This document shows positions 31,564 through 39,679 of a stretch of 43,283 bases of DNA, one piece after another; the stretch's first letter is position 1, and the number at the start of each line of letters is the position of its first letter. The stretch is taken from NCBI GenBank assembly GCA_946539855.1, contig CAMNHV010000015.1, positions 1 through 43,283 of the forward strand, written 5' to 3'. Origin of the DNA: CAG-791 sp002449595 (GTDB lineage: Bacteria; Bacillota; Clostridia; Lachnospirales; Lachnospiraceae). The notes under the pieces are model-generated. The model saw only the letters and a list, made by a program, of their open reading frames with translations, was not told the origin of the DNA and did no database searches. A program made the position numbers and the translations under genes.

Positions 31564-31729
31564 GTGATCAGGCCGCAAAGCGGCCGCCAGGCTTATCCGA
31601 AGGACCATCCGATACGAAATATGATAGGAAAAGTATATGATGAATCATACATGCAGGCTATTGAGGCGGCCGGAGAGCAGACGTATAATGATAGCAAAAG
31701 GATATTCTCAGTGCTTATATGAATATTTT

Positions 31730-31747
31730 TTGTATAAATATTAACTG
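31730..31747 (+). promoter_or_regulatory. possible Rex-like site upstream of the PFOR gene
   Basis: TTGTATAAATATTAACTG resembles the Rex consensus TTGTTAA-N4-TTAACAA at 10 of 14 defined positions. Rex senses NADH/NAD and often controls fermentation genes in Clostridia. The match is imperfect and no rex gene is in the window. Confidence 0.3.
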
Positions 31748-31761
31748 AGAAACAGATCTTC

Positions 31762-31800
31762 CCGCGGAGCCTTTATGGGGGATAAGAAAAGGCTTCGCGG
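31762..31800 (+). promoter_or_regulatory. strong hairpin in the PFOR leader
   Basis: CCGCGGAGCCTT (31762-31773) pairs with AAGGCTTCGCGG (31789-31800), with one mismatch and a 15-base loop. It ends 40 bases before the PFOR start and has no T tract. It may stabilise or control the transcript. Confidence 0.55.
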
Positions 31801-31839
31801 CAAATGTTGGAAAATCTTGAGAAAGAAGGAAAAGGGGAA

Positions 31840-34800
31840 ATGGCAGGCAAAAAACAGCGGATCCAGAAAACCATGGACGGCAACGAGGCGGCTGCATATA
31901 TTGCATATGCATTCACCGAGGTAGCGACGATCTACCCGATCACGCCGTCCTCACCGATGGCGGAGGCGGTCGACGAGTGGTCGGCGAACGGGAGGCTGAA
32001 CCTCTTCGGCCAGCGCGTGAAGCTCGTCGAGATGCAGTCGGAGGCGGGCGCGGTCGGCGCGATGCACGGCTCTCTTGAGACCGGCGCGCTGACGACGTCT
32101 TTCACGTCTTCACAGGGACTCCTCCTGATGATCCCGACGCTCTACCGCCTCGCGGGACAGCTCAAGCCGGGCGTCCTGCACGTCAGCGCGAGAACCGTCG
32201 GCACGCACGCGTTCTCGATCTTCGGCGAGCACTCGGACGTCATGGCCTGCCGCCAGACCGGCATGGCGATGCTCTGCACCGACTCCGTCCAGGAAAACAT
32301 GGACCTCGCGGCGATCGCCCATCTCGCGGCGATCAAGGGCAGGGTCCCGTTCATACACTTCTTTGACGGCTTTCGGACCTCCCACGAGATCCAGAAGGTC
32401 GACGTCATCGATTACGAAGAACTGAAGGGCCTCATCGACCAGGAGGCGCTCGACGCGTTCCGCAAGAGCAGCCTGAACCCGGAGCGCCCTGTCATGCGCA
32501 GTATCGTCATGAATCCCGACGTCTACTTCCAGACGCGGGAGTCCGCGAACCCGTTCTATCAGGCAATTCCGGGCATCGTGGAATACTACATGAACAAGAT
32601 CAATAAGATGACCGGCCGCGACTACCGCCTGTTCAATTACTACGGCGCGGCGGACGCCGACCGCATCATCATCGCGATGGGTTCCTCCGCGGGTGTGATC
32701 CGTGAGACTGTCGAATACCTGAACAGCCAGGGCGAGAAGGTCGGCTTCCTGGAAGTCCACCTGTACCGCCCGTTCTCGATCGAACATTTCCTGAAAGAGC
32801 TTCCGGATACGGTGAAAAAGGTCACGGTCCTCGACCGCACGAAGGAGCCGGGCTCCCTCGGCGAGCCGCTCTATCTCGACGTCTGCGGCGCCTTCAACGA
32901 AGTGGACAACAAGCCGCAGGTCTACGGCGGCAGATACGGCCTCTCGATCAAGGACGTGACGCCGAACCAGATCGTCGCCGTCTTCGACAACATGAAGAAG
33001 TACAACCCGAAGAACCACTTCACGGTCGGCATTGACGACGACGTGACCTTCACCTCGCTCAAACTCGGCGCGCCGGTCGACGTTCTGCCGAAGAGCACGA
33101 AGAGCCTGAAGTTCTGGGGCCTCGGCTCGGACGGCACCGTCGGCGCGAACAAGAACTCCATCAAGATCATCGGCGACAACACGAACAAGTACGTGCAGGC
33201 GTACTTCGAGTACGACACGAAGAAGTCGGGCGGCATCACGCGGTCCCACCTGCGGTTCGGCGACGAGCCGATCATCGGCAGCTACCTCGTCACGCACGCG
33301 GACTTCGTCGCCTGCCACAACCAGTCCTACATGGACAAGTACGACATCGTGCAGGAACTGAAGCCGGGCGGAACCTTCCTCCTGAACACCATGTGGACGC
33401 CCGAGGAGCTCGAGACGAAGCTCTCCAATAAGGTGAAAAGGTATCTGGCGCAGAACGACATCAGCTTCTACACGATAGACGCGCTGAAGATCGGCAAGGA
33501 GATCGGCCTCGGCAAGAGGACGAACGCGATCCTGCAGGCAGCCTTTTTCAAGCTGGCGGACATCATTCCGATCGAGGACGCGGTCGGCTACATGAAGGAC
33601 GCGGTCTTAAAGTCCTACGGCCACAAGGGCGACAAGGTCGTTAACATGAACAACGCGGCCATCGACCAGGGCGTGAAGAACATCGTGAAGATCGACATCC
33701 CGGAGAGCTGGAAGGACCTGCCGGACGACGAGGAGAAGGAAGAACGCAAGGTACCGGCCTTTGTGAAGAACATCGTGGAGCCGATCGATTCCCTGCACGG
33801 CGACGACCTTCCGGTCAGCGCCTTCAAGGGCATGGAAGACGGCACGGTTCCGCTCGGCACCTCCCAGTATGAGAAGCGCGGCACGGCCGTCGAGATCCCC
33901 GTCTGGAACCCGGACAAGTGCATCCAGTGCAACCAGTGCTCCTTCTCCTGCCCGCACGCGGCGATCCGCCCGTTCCTCCTGGATCACGAGGAGACCGCCG
34001 AGGCGCCGGACGATTTCGTTACCGTCCGCGCGAAGGGCAAGGGCATGGAGGCCTACACGTACCGCATCCAGGTCTCCCCGCTCGACTGCTTAAGCTGCGG
34101 CGTCTGCTTCAACGCGTGCCCGGCGGAAGCACTCAGCCTCTCCTATCTGGAGCGCGAGCAGAAGGAAGTGAAGAACTGGGAGTTCGCGACGACGATCACG
34201 CACAAGGACAACCCGATGGACAAGTTCACCGTCAAGGGCAGCCAGTTCGAGCAGCCGCTCGTCGAGTTCTCGGGCGCCTGCGCCGGCTGCGGCGAGACGG
34301 CTTACGTGAAGACGCTGACACAGCTCTTCGGCGACCGCCTCATCATCGCGAACGCGACCGGCTGCACGCAGGCCTGGGGCGCGGCGATGCCGAGCTTCCC
34401 TTACACGGTCAACGACAAGGGCTTCGGCCCGGCGTGGTCCAACTCGCTGTTTGAGAACAATGCGGAATTCGCGATGGGCATGTCGCTCGCGGAGGGCCAG
34501 CAGAGGGCCCGCCTCGCGGAGCAGCTCCTGAAGCTGAAGGAGATCAGCGGCGATCCGGCGCTGAACAACGCGATCGATATCTGGTGGAACGCTTACGACG
34601 AGGGCGAGAAGTCCCTGCAGACGACGGAGGACCTGGAAAAGCGGCTGCAGCGCGCCGAACTCTCCGGTGAGGCGAACGAGATCCGCGAGGACGTGCTTTT
34701 GCACAAGGAGCACCTGACCAAGAAGTCGATCTGGATGTACGGCGGCGACGGCTGGGCGTACGACATCGGCTACGGCGGACTGGACCACGTGCTCGCAAGC

Positions 34801-35400
34801 GGCGAGGACGTCAACGTCCTGCTCGTCGATACGGAAGTCTATTCCAACACCGGCGGACAGGCCTCGAAGGCGTCGCCGATCGGCGCGGTCGCGCAGTTCG
34901 CCGCATCCGGCAAGAAGACTAACAAGAAGGACCTGGGCCTTCACGCGATGGCCTACGGCACGGTCTACGTCGCGCAGTGCGCGATGGGTGCGGACAAGAA
35001 CCAGTTCGTCCGCGCGATGAAGGAGGCGGAGGCCTTCCACGGCCCGTCGCTGATCATCTGCTACGCGCCCTGCATCAACCACGGCCTCGTGAAGGGCATG
35101 GGCATGGCGCAGATCGAGATGAAGCGCGCGGTCGAATCGGGCTACTGGAACCTCTACCGCTACAATCCGGAGCTCACGAAGCAGAACAAGGATCCGTTCC
35201 TTCTGGATTCCAAGGAACCGACGATGGAACTGAAGGAATTCATGATGGGCGAAGTCCGCTTTGCCTCCCTGTACCGGAAATTCCCGGAAGAGGCGGAGAA
35301 GCTGCTTAAGGAGGCGGAGAAGTACACGAGAGGCAAGCGCGCCGAGTACGTGCGCATGGCGAGCGGCGGCGACGCCCTGGCCCGCATCGGGGAGCCGTAA
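31840..35400 (+). CDS. nifJ: pyruvate:ferredoxin (flavodoxin) oxidoreductase
   Basis: The 1186-residue single-chain enzyme oxidises pyruvate to acetyl-CoA and CO2 with reduction of ferredoxin, the central step of anaerobic fermentation. Domain order is standard: N-terminal pyrimidine-binding TPP domain (MDGNEAAAYIAYAFTEVATIYPITPSSPMAE), domain II, gamma domain, a two-[4Fe-4S] ferredoxin domain (CIQCNQCSFSCPHA and CLSCGVCFNACPAEA), and the C-terminal TPP-binding domain (GDGWAYDIGYGGLDHV, and SGACAGCGE with a third cluster Cys). I chose ATG 31840 because AAGGAAAAGGGGAA precedes it and the family starts near KKxxMDGN. Length is as expected. Confidence 0.97.
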   Translation: MAGKKQRIQKTMDGNEAAAYIAYAFTEVATIYPITPSSPMAEAVDEWSANGRLNLFGQRVKLVEMQSEAGAVGAMHGSLETGALTTSFTSSQGLLLMIPTLYRLAGQLKPGVLHVSARTVGTHAFSIFGEHSDVMACRQTGMAMLCTDSVQENMDLAAIAHLAAIKGRVPFIHFFDGFRTSHEIQKVDVIDYEELKGLIDQEALDAFRKSSLNPERPVMRSIVMNPDVYFQTRESANPFYQAIPGIVEYYMNKINKMTGRDYRLFNYYGAADADRIIIAMGSSAGVIRETVEYLNSQGEKVGFLEVHLYRPFSIEHFLKELPDTVKKVTVLDRTKEPGSLGEPLYLDVCGAFNEVDNKPQVYGGRYGLSIKDVTPNQIVAVFDNMKKYNPKNHFTVGIDDDVTFTSLKLGAPVDVLPKSTKSLKFWGLGSDGTVGANKNSIKIIGDNTNKYVQAYFEYDTKKSGGITRSHLRFGDEPIIGSYLVTHADFVACHNQSYMDKYDIVQELKPGGTFLLNTMWTPEELETKLSNKVKRYLAQNDISFYTIDALKIGKEIGLGKRTNAILQAAFFKLADIIPIEDAVGYMKDAVLKSYGHKGDKVVNMNNAAIDQGVKNIVKIDIPESWKDLPDDEEKEERKVPAFVKNIVEPIDSLHGDDLPVSAFKGMEDGTVPLGTSQYEKRGTAVEIPVWNPDKCIQCNQCSFSCPHAAIRPFLLDHEETAEAPDDFVTVRAKGKGMEAYTYRIQVSPLDCLSCGVCFNACPAEALSLSYLEREQKEVKNWEFATTITHKDNPMDKFTVKGSQFEQPLVEFSGACAGCGETAYVKTLTQLFGDRLIIANATGCTQAWGAAMPSFPYTVNDKGFGPAWSNSLFENNAEFAMGMSLAEGQQRARLAEQLLKLKEISGDPALNNAIDIWWNAYDEGEKSLQTTEDLEKRLQRAELSGEANEIREDVLLHKEHLTKKSIWMYGGDGWAYDIGYGGLDHVLASGEDVNVLLVDTEVYSNTGGQASKASPIGAVAQFAASGKKTNKKDLGLHAMAYGTVYVAQCAMGADKNQFVRAMKEAEAFHGPSLIICYAPCINHGLVKGMGMAQIEMKRAVESGYWNLYRYNPELTKQNKDPFLLDSKEPTMELKEFMMGEVRFASLYRKFPEEAEKLLKEAEKYTRGKRAEYVRMASGGDALARIGEP

Positions 35401-35473
35401 ACCGCGGTGAAATTCCCGTGCCGAGCAGGCGCAAATACGTTACAATAGAATACGGAAAAAAGAAGAGCGAAGC

Positions 35474-35501
35474 AGGATCCGGACGAACGCGTCCGGGTCC
35501 T
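35474..35501 (+). terminator. hairpin after the PFOR gene
   Basis: AGGATCCGGACG pairs with CGTCCGGGTCCT (one mismatch) around a four-base loop. The T tract is weak, so readthrough into the butyrate kinase gene is possible. Confidence 0.6.
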
Positions 35502-35614
35502 GTGTCGGTATTATGGAAACCGTCCGGCCTGCGGGATAAGCGCGGCAGGCACAGCGGAGGCGGGCGAACGCCGACCATCCGCACGGACTCTCAGCGCTTG
35601 GATTGGAGAAAAAC

Positions 35615-36706
35615 ATGATCAAGAGCCTCATCATCAACCCGGGATCCACGTCCACCAAGATCGGTATCTTTGAGGACGAGACGCAGGTGTTCGACAAGAC
35701 GCTGCGCCACAGCAGCGAGGAGATCGGACAGTTCCCGACCATCTTCTCCCAGATGGATTTCCGCAAGAACATCATTCTGGAAGCCCTGAAGGAAGCGGGA
35801 GAGGACCTTAAGAGCTTCGATGTCATTGTCGGCCGCGGCGGCCTCGTGAAGCCGATCGAGGGCGGCACCTATGAAGTCACGGACGTCCTCGCGAAGGACC
35901 TGGAGATCGGCGTGCAGGGACAGCACGCGAGCAACCTCGGCGGCCTGCTCGCGCGAGAAGTCTCCAGTGAAGTGGAAGCGGCCCGCGCCGACGGCGTGAA
36001 GGTCCCCGCGTTCATCGTCGACCCGGTCGCGGTGGATGAGATGCAGCCGCTCGCGAGATACACCGGCCTGCCGGAGATCCGCAGGACCGCGATCTCCCAC
36101 CCGCTGAACCAGAAGGCGATCGCGCGGCGCTACGCGAAGGAGCACGGCACGAGCTACGACCAGCTGAACCTGATCGTCGTTCACCTCGGCGGCGGCGTCT
36201 CCGTCGGCGCGCACGAGAAGGGCAAGATCATCGACGTATTCAATGCGTTGGACGGTGACGGAACCTTTTCTCCCGAGAGAACGGGGCGCGTTCCCAGCGG
36301 CCAGCTCATCAGGATGTGCTTCGAGAGCGGCCTGACCGAGAAGGAAGTCATGAAGAAGTTCGTCGGCGGCGGCGGATTCAACGCGTACCTCGGCACGAAC
36401 GACATGCGCGAAGTCGACCGGCTCGCGGACGAAGAGCACAACGCCCTCGCCGCGGAGGTCCGCGACGCGTTCATCTACTGCATCTGCAAGGACGTCGGCG
36501 CGCAGGCGGCGGTCTTAAAGGGCAAGGTCGACCAGATCCTGCTCACCGGCGGCATCGCGTACGACAAGTACGTGACTGAGCACATCAAGGAGCGCGTGAG
36601 CTTCATCGCGCCGGTCTCCGTCTATCCCGGTGAGGACGAGCTCCTCGCACTCGCGCAGGGCGCGATCCGCGTCATGACCGGTGAGGAGGAAGCGAAGGTC
36701 TATTGA
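35615..36706 (+). CDS. buk: butyrate kinase
   Basis: This 363-residue member of the acetokinase family matches butyrate kinase: LIINPGSTSTKIGIFEDE at the start, VGRGGLVKPIEGGTYEV, HLGGGVSVGAHEKGKIIDV, and the C-terminal ILTGGIAYDKYV-like segment (LLTGGIAYDKYV). It converts butyryl phosphate and ADP to butyrate and ATP, or acts in reverse; some members prefer isobutyrate or other branched acids. No phosphotransbutyrylase (ptb) gene is adjacent, which is unusual. I start at ATG 35615, preceded by TTGGAG, rather than the TTG at 35603. It follows the PFOR gene by 214 bases with a hairpin between. Confidence 0.93.
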   Translation: MIKSLIINPGSTSTKIGIFEDETQVFDKTLRHSSEEIGQFPTIFSQMDFRKNIILEALKEAGEDLKSFDVIVGRGGLVKPIEGGTYEVTDVLAKDLEIGVQGQHASNLGGLLAREVSSEVEAARADGVKVPAFIVDPVAVDEMQPLARYTGLPEIRRTAISHPLNQKAIARRYAKEHGTSYDQLNLIVVHLGGGVSVGAHEKGKIIDVFNALDGDGTFSPERTGRVPSGQLIRMCFESGLTEKEVMKKFVGGGGFNAYLGTNDMREVDRLADEEHNALAAEVRDAFIYCICKDVGAQAAVLKGKVDQILLTGGIAYDKYVTEHIKERVSFIAPVSVYPGEDELLALAQGAIRVMTGEEEAKVY

Positions 36707-36742
36707 CCTGCAGCGAACAGATAACAGTTTATGAGCCGGCAC

Positions 36743-36763
36743 AGCGGGCGCAGCAGGCCCGCT
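36743..36763 (+). terminator. hairpin after buk
   Basis: AGCGGGC pairs with GCCCGCT across a seven-base loop. There is no T tract; it may be a weak terminator or an mRNA-end structure. Confidence 0.4.
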
Positions 36764-36798
36764 GCGCCAGCCCGGAATCATGAGAGCGGAGCAGCAGA

Positions 36799-38511
36799 AT
36801 GATTGATTTGAAGAAGCAGCGCATCGTGCGCGTCATCGGACACAAGAACCCGGACACGGACTCCATCTGTTCGGCGATCGCGTACGCCTACCTCAAGAAC
36901 CAGATCAGCGACGCGCCGCACGAGCCGCGCCGCGCCGGGCACATCAACAAAGAGACGAAGTTCGTGCTGAAGTATTTCGACGTGCGCAAGCCCCGCATGT
37001 CCGTCGACGCCGCGCCGGCGATCGGCAACATCGACATCCGCGAGGAGCCCGGGATCGGCGGCGAGATGAGCCTGCGCGACGCCTGGCAGCAGATGGTGGA
37101 GCGGGACATCGACACGCTCTGCATCACGGAGCCGGATGAAGACGCGGAAGGGCCGGACAAGGGCAAACAGCAGAACCTGAAGGGCCTCATCACGATCAAG
37201 GACATCGCGAACGCCAACATGGACCTGTTCGACACGGAGGTCCTCTCCAAGTCCCGGACGAGCTGCCGCAACCTCATCGAGGTCCTGAAGGGCAAGCTCC
37301 TCACCGGCGACCCCGACGCGGTCATCACGAGAGGCAAGCTCGGCGTCGGCACGAGCCCCGAGGTCATGGACGGCTTCATCGACCCGGGCGACATCATCAT
37401 GGTGACGAACCGCTATGAGACGCAGATGTGCGCGATCGACAATGGCGTCGGATACCTGATTCTGTGCATGGGTGCAAAGATGTCCGACGGCATGCTCGCC
37501 CGCGCGAAGGAAAAGGGCATCACCGTCATCTCGACGGCGCTCGACACGTTCGGTGCCGCGCGCCTCATCAGCATGGCGGCGCCGGTCCGCTACTTCATGA
37601 AGGCGGACGACCTCATGACGTTCAACATCCACACCCCGGTGGAGGAGGCGCGGCGCGTCATGGCGTCCACCAGGCACCGCTACTTCCCGGTCGTGGACAA
37701 GGAAAATCACTACATCGGCGTCATCAGCCGCAGAAACCTGCTGAACCTGCACCGCAAGAAGGTCATTCTCGTCGACCACAACGAGAAGACACAGGCGATC
37801 GACGGCCTGGAGGAGGCGGAAGTGCTGGAGATCATCGATCACCACAGGATCGGCAATCTCGAGACCGGCATGCCCGTCTACTTCCGGAACGAGCCGGTCG
37901 GCTGCACCTCGACGATCATCTACTCGATGTTCCGCGAGAACAACATCGAGATCCCGCAGGACATCGCGGGCCTCATGCTCTCCGCGATCCTCTCCGACAC
38001 GCTGATCTTCCACTCGCCGACCTGCACTTCGGTCGACCGGAACGCGGCGGAGGCGCTCGCGAAGATCGCCGGCGTCGACATCCCGACCTACGGGCGGCAG
38101 ATGTTCGAGGCGGGCGAGGACCTCAGCGGCAAGAGCGCGGAGGACGTCCTCTACACGGATTTCAAGGAGTTTGCGCTCGGAGAATACAAGGTGAGCGCCG
38201 GACAGGGCTTCTACATGAGTGAAAAGGCCTTTGACGAAGCCTCACAGCTGATCTCGGGAATTCTCGCTGACATCCCGGCCCGCGCGGGCGTCGACATCGT
38301 CTTTTACATGGTCACGAGCATCCCCAAGCAGGGCACGCGCCTTCTGTTCGCGGGCGAGGGCTCGGAAGAGATCGTGCAGGAGGCGTTCGGCGTGAAGCCG
38401 GTTCCCGCGGACGACACGCACGCCGGCGTCTACAGCGTCTTCCTGCCGGCGATCGTGAGCCGCAAGAAGCAGCTCATTCCGCCGGTCAGAGAAAAACTTC
38501 TTGAGCAATAA
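36799..38511 (+). CDS. putative manganese-dependent inorganic pyrophosphatase with CBS/DRTGG domains
   Basis: This 570-residue protein is a family II (DHH/DHHA2) pyrophosphatase with an inserted regulatory region. The DHH part has GHKNPDTDSICSAIAYAYL and, after the insert, EIIDHHRIGNLE and LSAILSDTLIFHSPTCT. The insert (about residues 75-320) holds two CBS halves flanking a DRTGG domain, known to bind AMP, ADP or diadenosine polyphosphates and tune activity. It hydrolyses pyrophosphate in the cytoplasm using Mn. GAGCGGAGCAGCAG precedes the ATG. The stop codon abuts the stop of the convergent hydrolase gene with no gap. Confidence 0.93.
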   Translation: MIDLKKQRIVRVIGHKNPDTDSICSAIAYAYLKNQISDAPHEPRRAGHINKETKFVLKYFDVRKPRMSVDAAPAIGNIDIREEPGIGGEMSLRDAWQQMVERDIDTLCITEPDEDAEGPDKGKQQNLKGLITIKDIANANMDLFDTEVLSKSRTSCRNLIEVLKGKLLTGDPDAVITRGKLGVGTSPEVMDGFIDPGDIIMVTNRYETQMCAIDNGVGYLILCMGAKMSDGMLARAKEKGITVISTALDTFGAARLISMAAPVRYFMKADDLMTFNIHTPVEEARRVMASTRHRYFPVVDKENHYIGVISRRNLLNLHRKKVILVDHNEKTQAIDGLEEAEVLEIIDHHRIGNLETGMPVYFRNEPVGCTSTIIYSMFRENNIEIPQDIAGLMLSAILSDTLIFHSPTCTSVDRNAAEALAKIAGVDIPTYGRQMFEAGEDLSGKSAEDVLYTDFKEFALGEYKVSAGQGFYMSEKAFDEASQLISGILADIPARAGVDIVFYMVTSIPKQGTRLLFAGEGSEEIVQEAFGVKPVPADDTHAGVYSVFLPAIVSRKKQLIPPVREKLLEQ

Positions 38512-39474
38512 TTACGGCATCTTCTGGTTGAGCCAGGAGAGGATGTCGTCGTCGACGACGTCGTGGTCCAGCTCGTTCAGGATCTCGTGCCGGTCTCCTT
38601 CGTACAGTTTCATCTGTACGTCGGTGAGGCCGGCCTTTTTGTATGCGTCGGCGACCTGCTTCACGCCCTTGCCGAAGCCGCCGACGGGGTCGTCCGCGCC
38701 GGACACGATGAGGATCGGGAACGCCTTCGGGATCTTCGCGATGTTCGCGGGATCGCTGCAGATCTCGATGCCGGAGAACATGTTGAAGAAGGCGTTGACG
38801 GTGAACTTGAAGTTGTTCAGCGGGTTCGCGTTGTACGCGTCCACGATCTTCTCGTCCTTCGTCAGCCAGTCGTTGGCGGTGCGGGCGGGCTCAAACTTCT
38901 TGTTGTTGGAGCCGAGCGCCATGTTCGTGAGGAGCGGGCTGCGGAACCGCTCGCCCTTGCTGCGCGCGATGACGCGGCAGATCGCCTTTGCGGCCTTCAG
39001 GGTCGCGGGGCTCTGCTGGCCGGTGCCCATGATGATCGCGCCGCGGAGCTCGTCCGCGTGCAGCTGGATGTATTGCCTCGCGAGGAAGGAACCCATGCTG
39101 TGGCCCAGGAAGAAATAAGGGACGCCGGGGAACTTCTCCATCGTGCTCTGCTGCAGGGTGTACATGTCCCCGATCACGCAGCTGTTGCCGTAGGTGGAGA
39201 GCTGCTTCGGATTCATGTTCGCGACCGCGAAGAATCCGAGGTCATCCCTGGAATTCACGGACTCTCCATGGCCGAGATGGTCGTTGCCGACGACCGCGAC
39301 GCCATTTTCCGCCAGGAACCGCGCGAACCGGTCGTAGCGGTCGATGAACTCGACCATGCCGTGCGCGATCTGCAGGACCGCCGCCGGCGCGCCGTCCGGA
39401 GCCCACTCGATGGCGTGGATCTGTGTTTTTCCGTCCATGGAAGGGTAGAAGAATTGCTTTTTCTGAACGCTCAT
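38512..39474 (-). CDS. alpha/beta hydrolase (monoacylglycerol lipase/lysophospholipase-like)
   Basis: The 320-residue protein has the alpha/beta fold of the lysophospholipase L2/MGL group: oxyanion motif IAHGMVEFIDRYDRFARFLAENG, GHGES, nucleophile elbow GHSMGS, an acidic residue in VSGADDPVGG, and the His in YEGDRHEILNE. It lacks a signal peptide. AGGGAGGAA lies upstream of the ATG. Substrate is unknown; related enzymes cleave monoacylglycerols, lysophospholipids or esters. It is monocistronic, with no terminator space at its end because of the abutting pyrophosphatase gene. Confidence 0.9.
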   Translation of the reverse strand: MSVQKKQFFYPSMDGKTQIHAIEWAPDGAPAAVLQIAHGMVEFIDRYDRFARFLAENGVAVVGNDHLGHGESVNSRDDLGFFAVANMNPKQLSTYGNSCVIGDMYTLQQSTMEKFPGVPYFFLGHSMGSFLARQYIQLHADELRGAIIMGTGQQSPATLKAAKAICRVIARSKGERFRSPLLTNMALGSNNKKFEPARTANDWLTKDEKIVDAYNANPLNNFKFTVNAFFNMFSGIEICSDPANIAKIPKAFPILIVSGADDPVGGFGKGVKQVADAYKKAGLTDVQMKLYEGDRHEILNELDHDVVDDDILSWLNQKMP

Positions 39475-39536
39475 TTTGGTAGTTCCTCCCTGTATTTCAC
39501 CGGCTGTATCCGTTGTATGGATGAGTCCTCTTTACT

Positions 39537-39562
39537 ATTATAGAACTGTATCTGGAATTATA
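39537..39562 (-). promoter_or_regulatory. two candidate -10 boxes for the alpha/beta hydrolase gene
   Basis: On the minus strand TATAAT occurs exactly at 39557-39562 and again at 39537-39542, 20 bases apart and 60-90 bases before the ATG. The -35 regions are poor. The flanking repeat TTCTATAAT is present at both. Confidence 0.45.
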
Positions 39563-39679
39563 GAATACAGCGCGAAATTTCTTCGCATCGGCAGCAAACT
39601 GTATGTAAAAACTTAAGAAGATGACGTGTGCCGACACATCGATCATAAAGCGTTCGGAGTGCGGCATCGGAGGGGCGGA

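Noticed and set aside
31525..31722. A 65-codon plus-strand frame after hslO
   Set aside because: It runs through the hslO terminator stem and T tract, has no ribosome site, and its sequence resembles no protein pattern.
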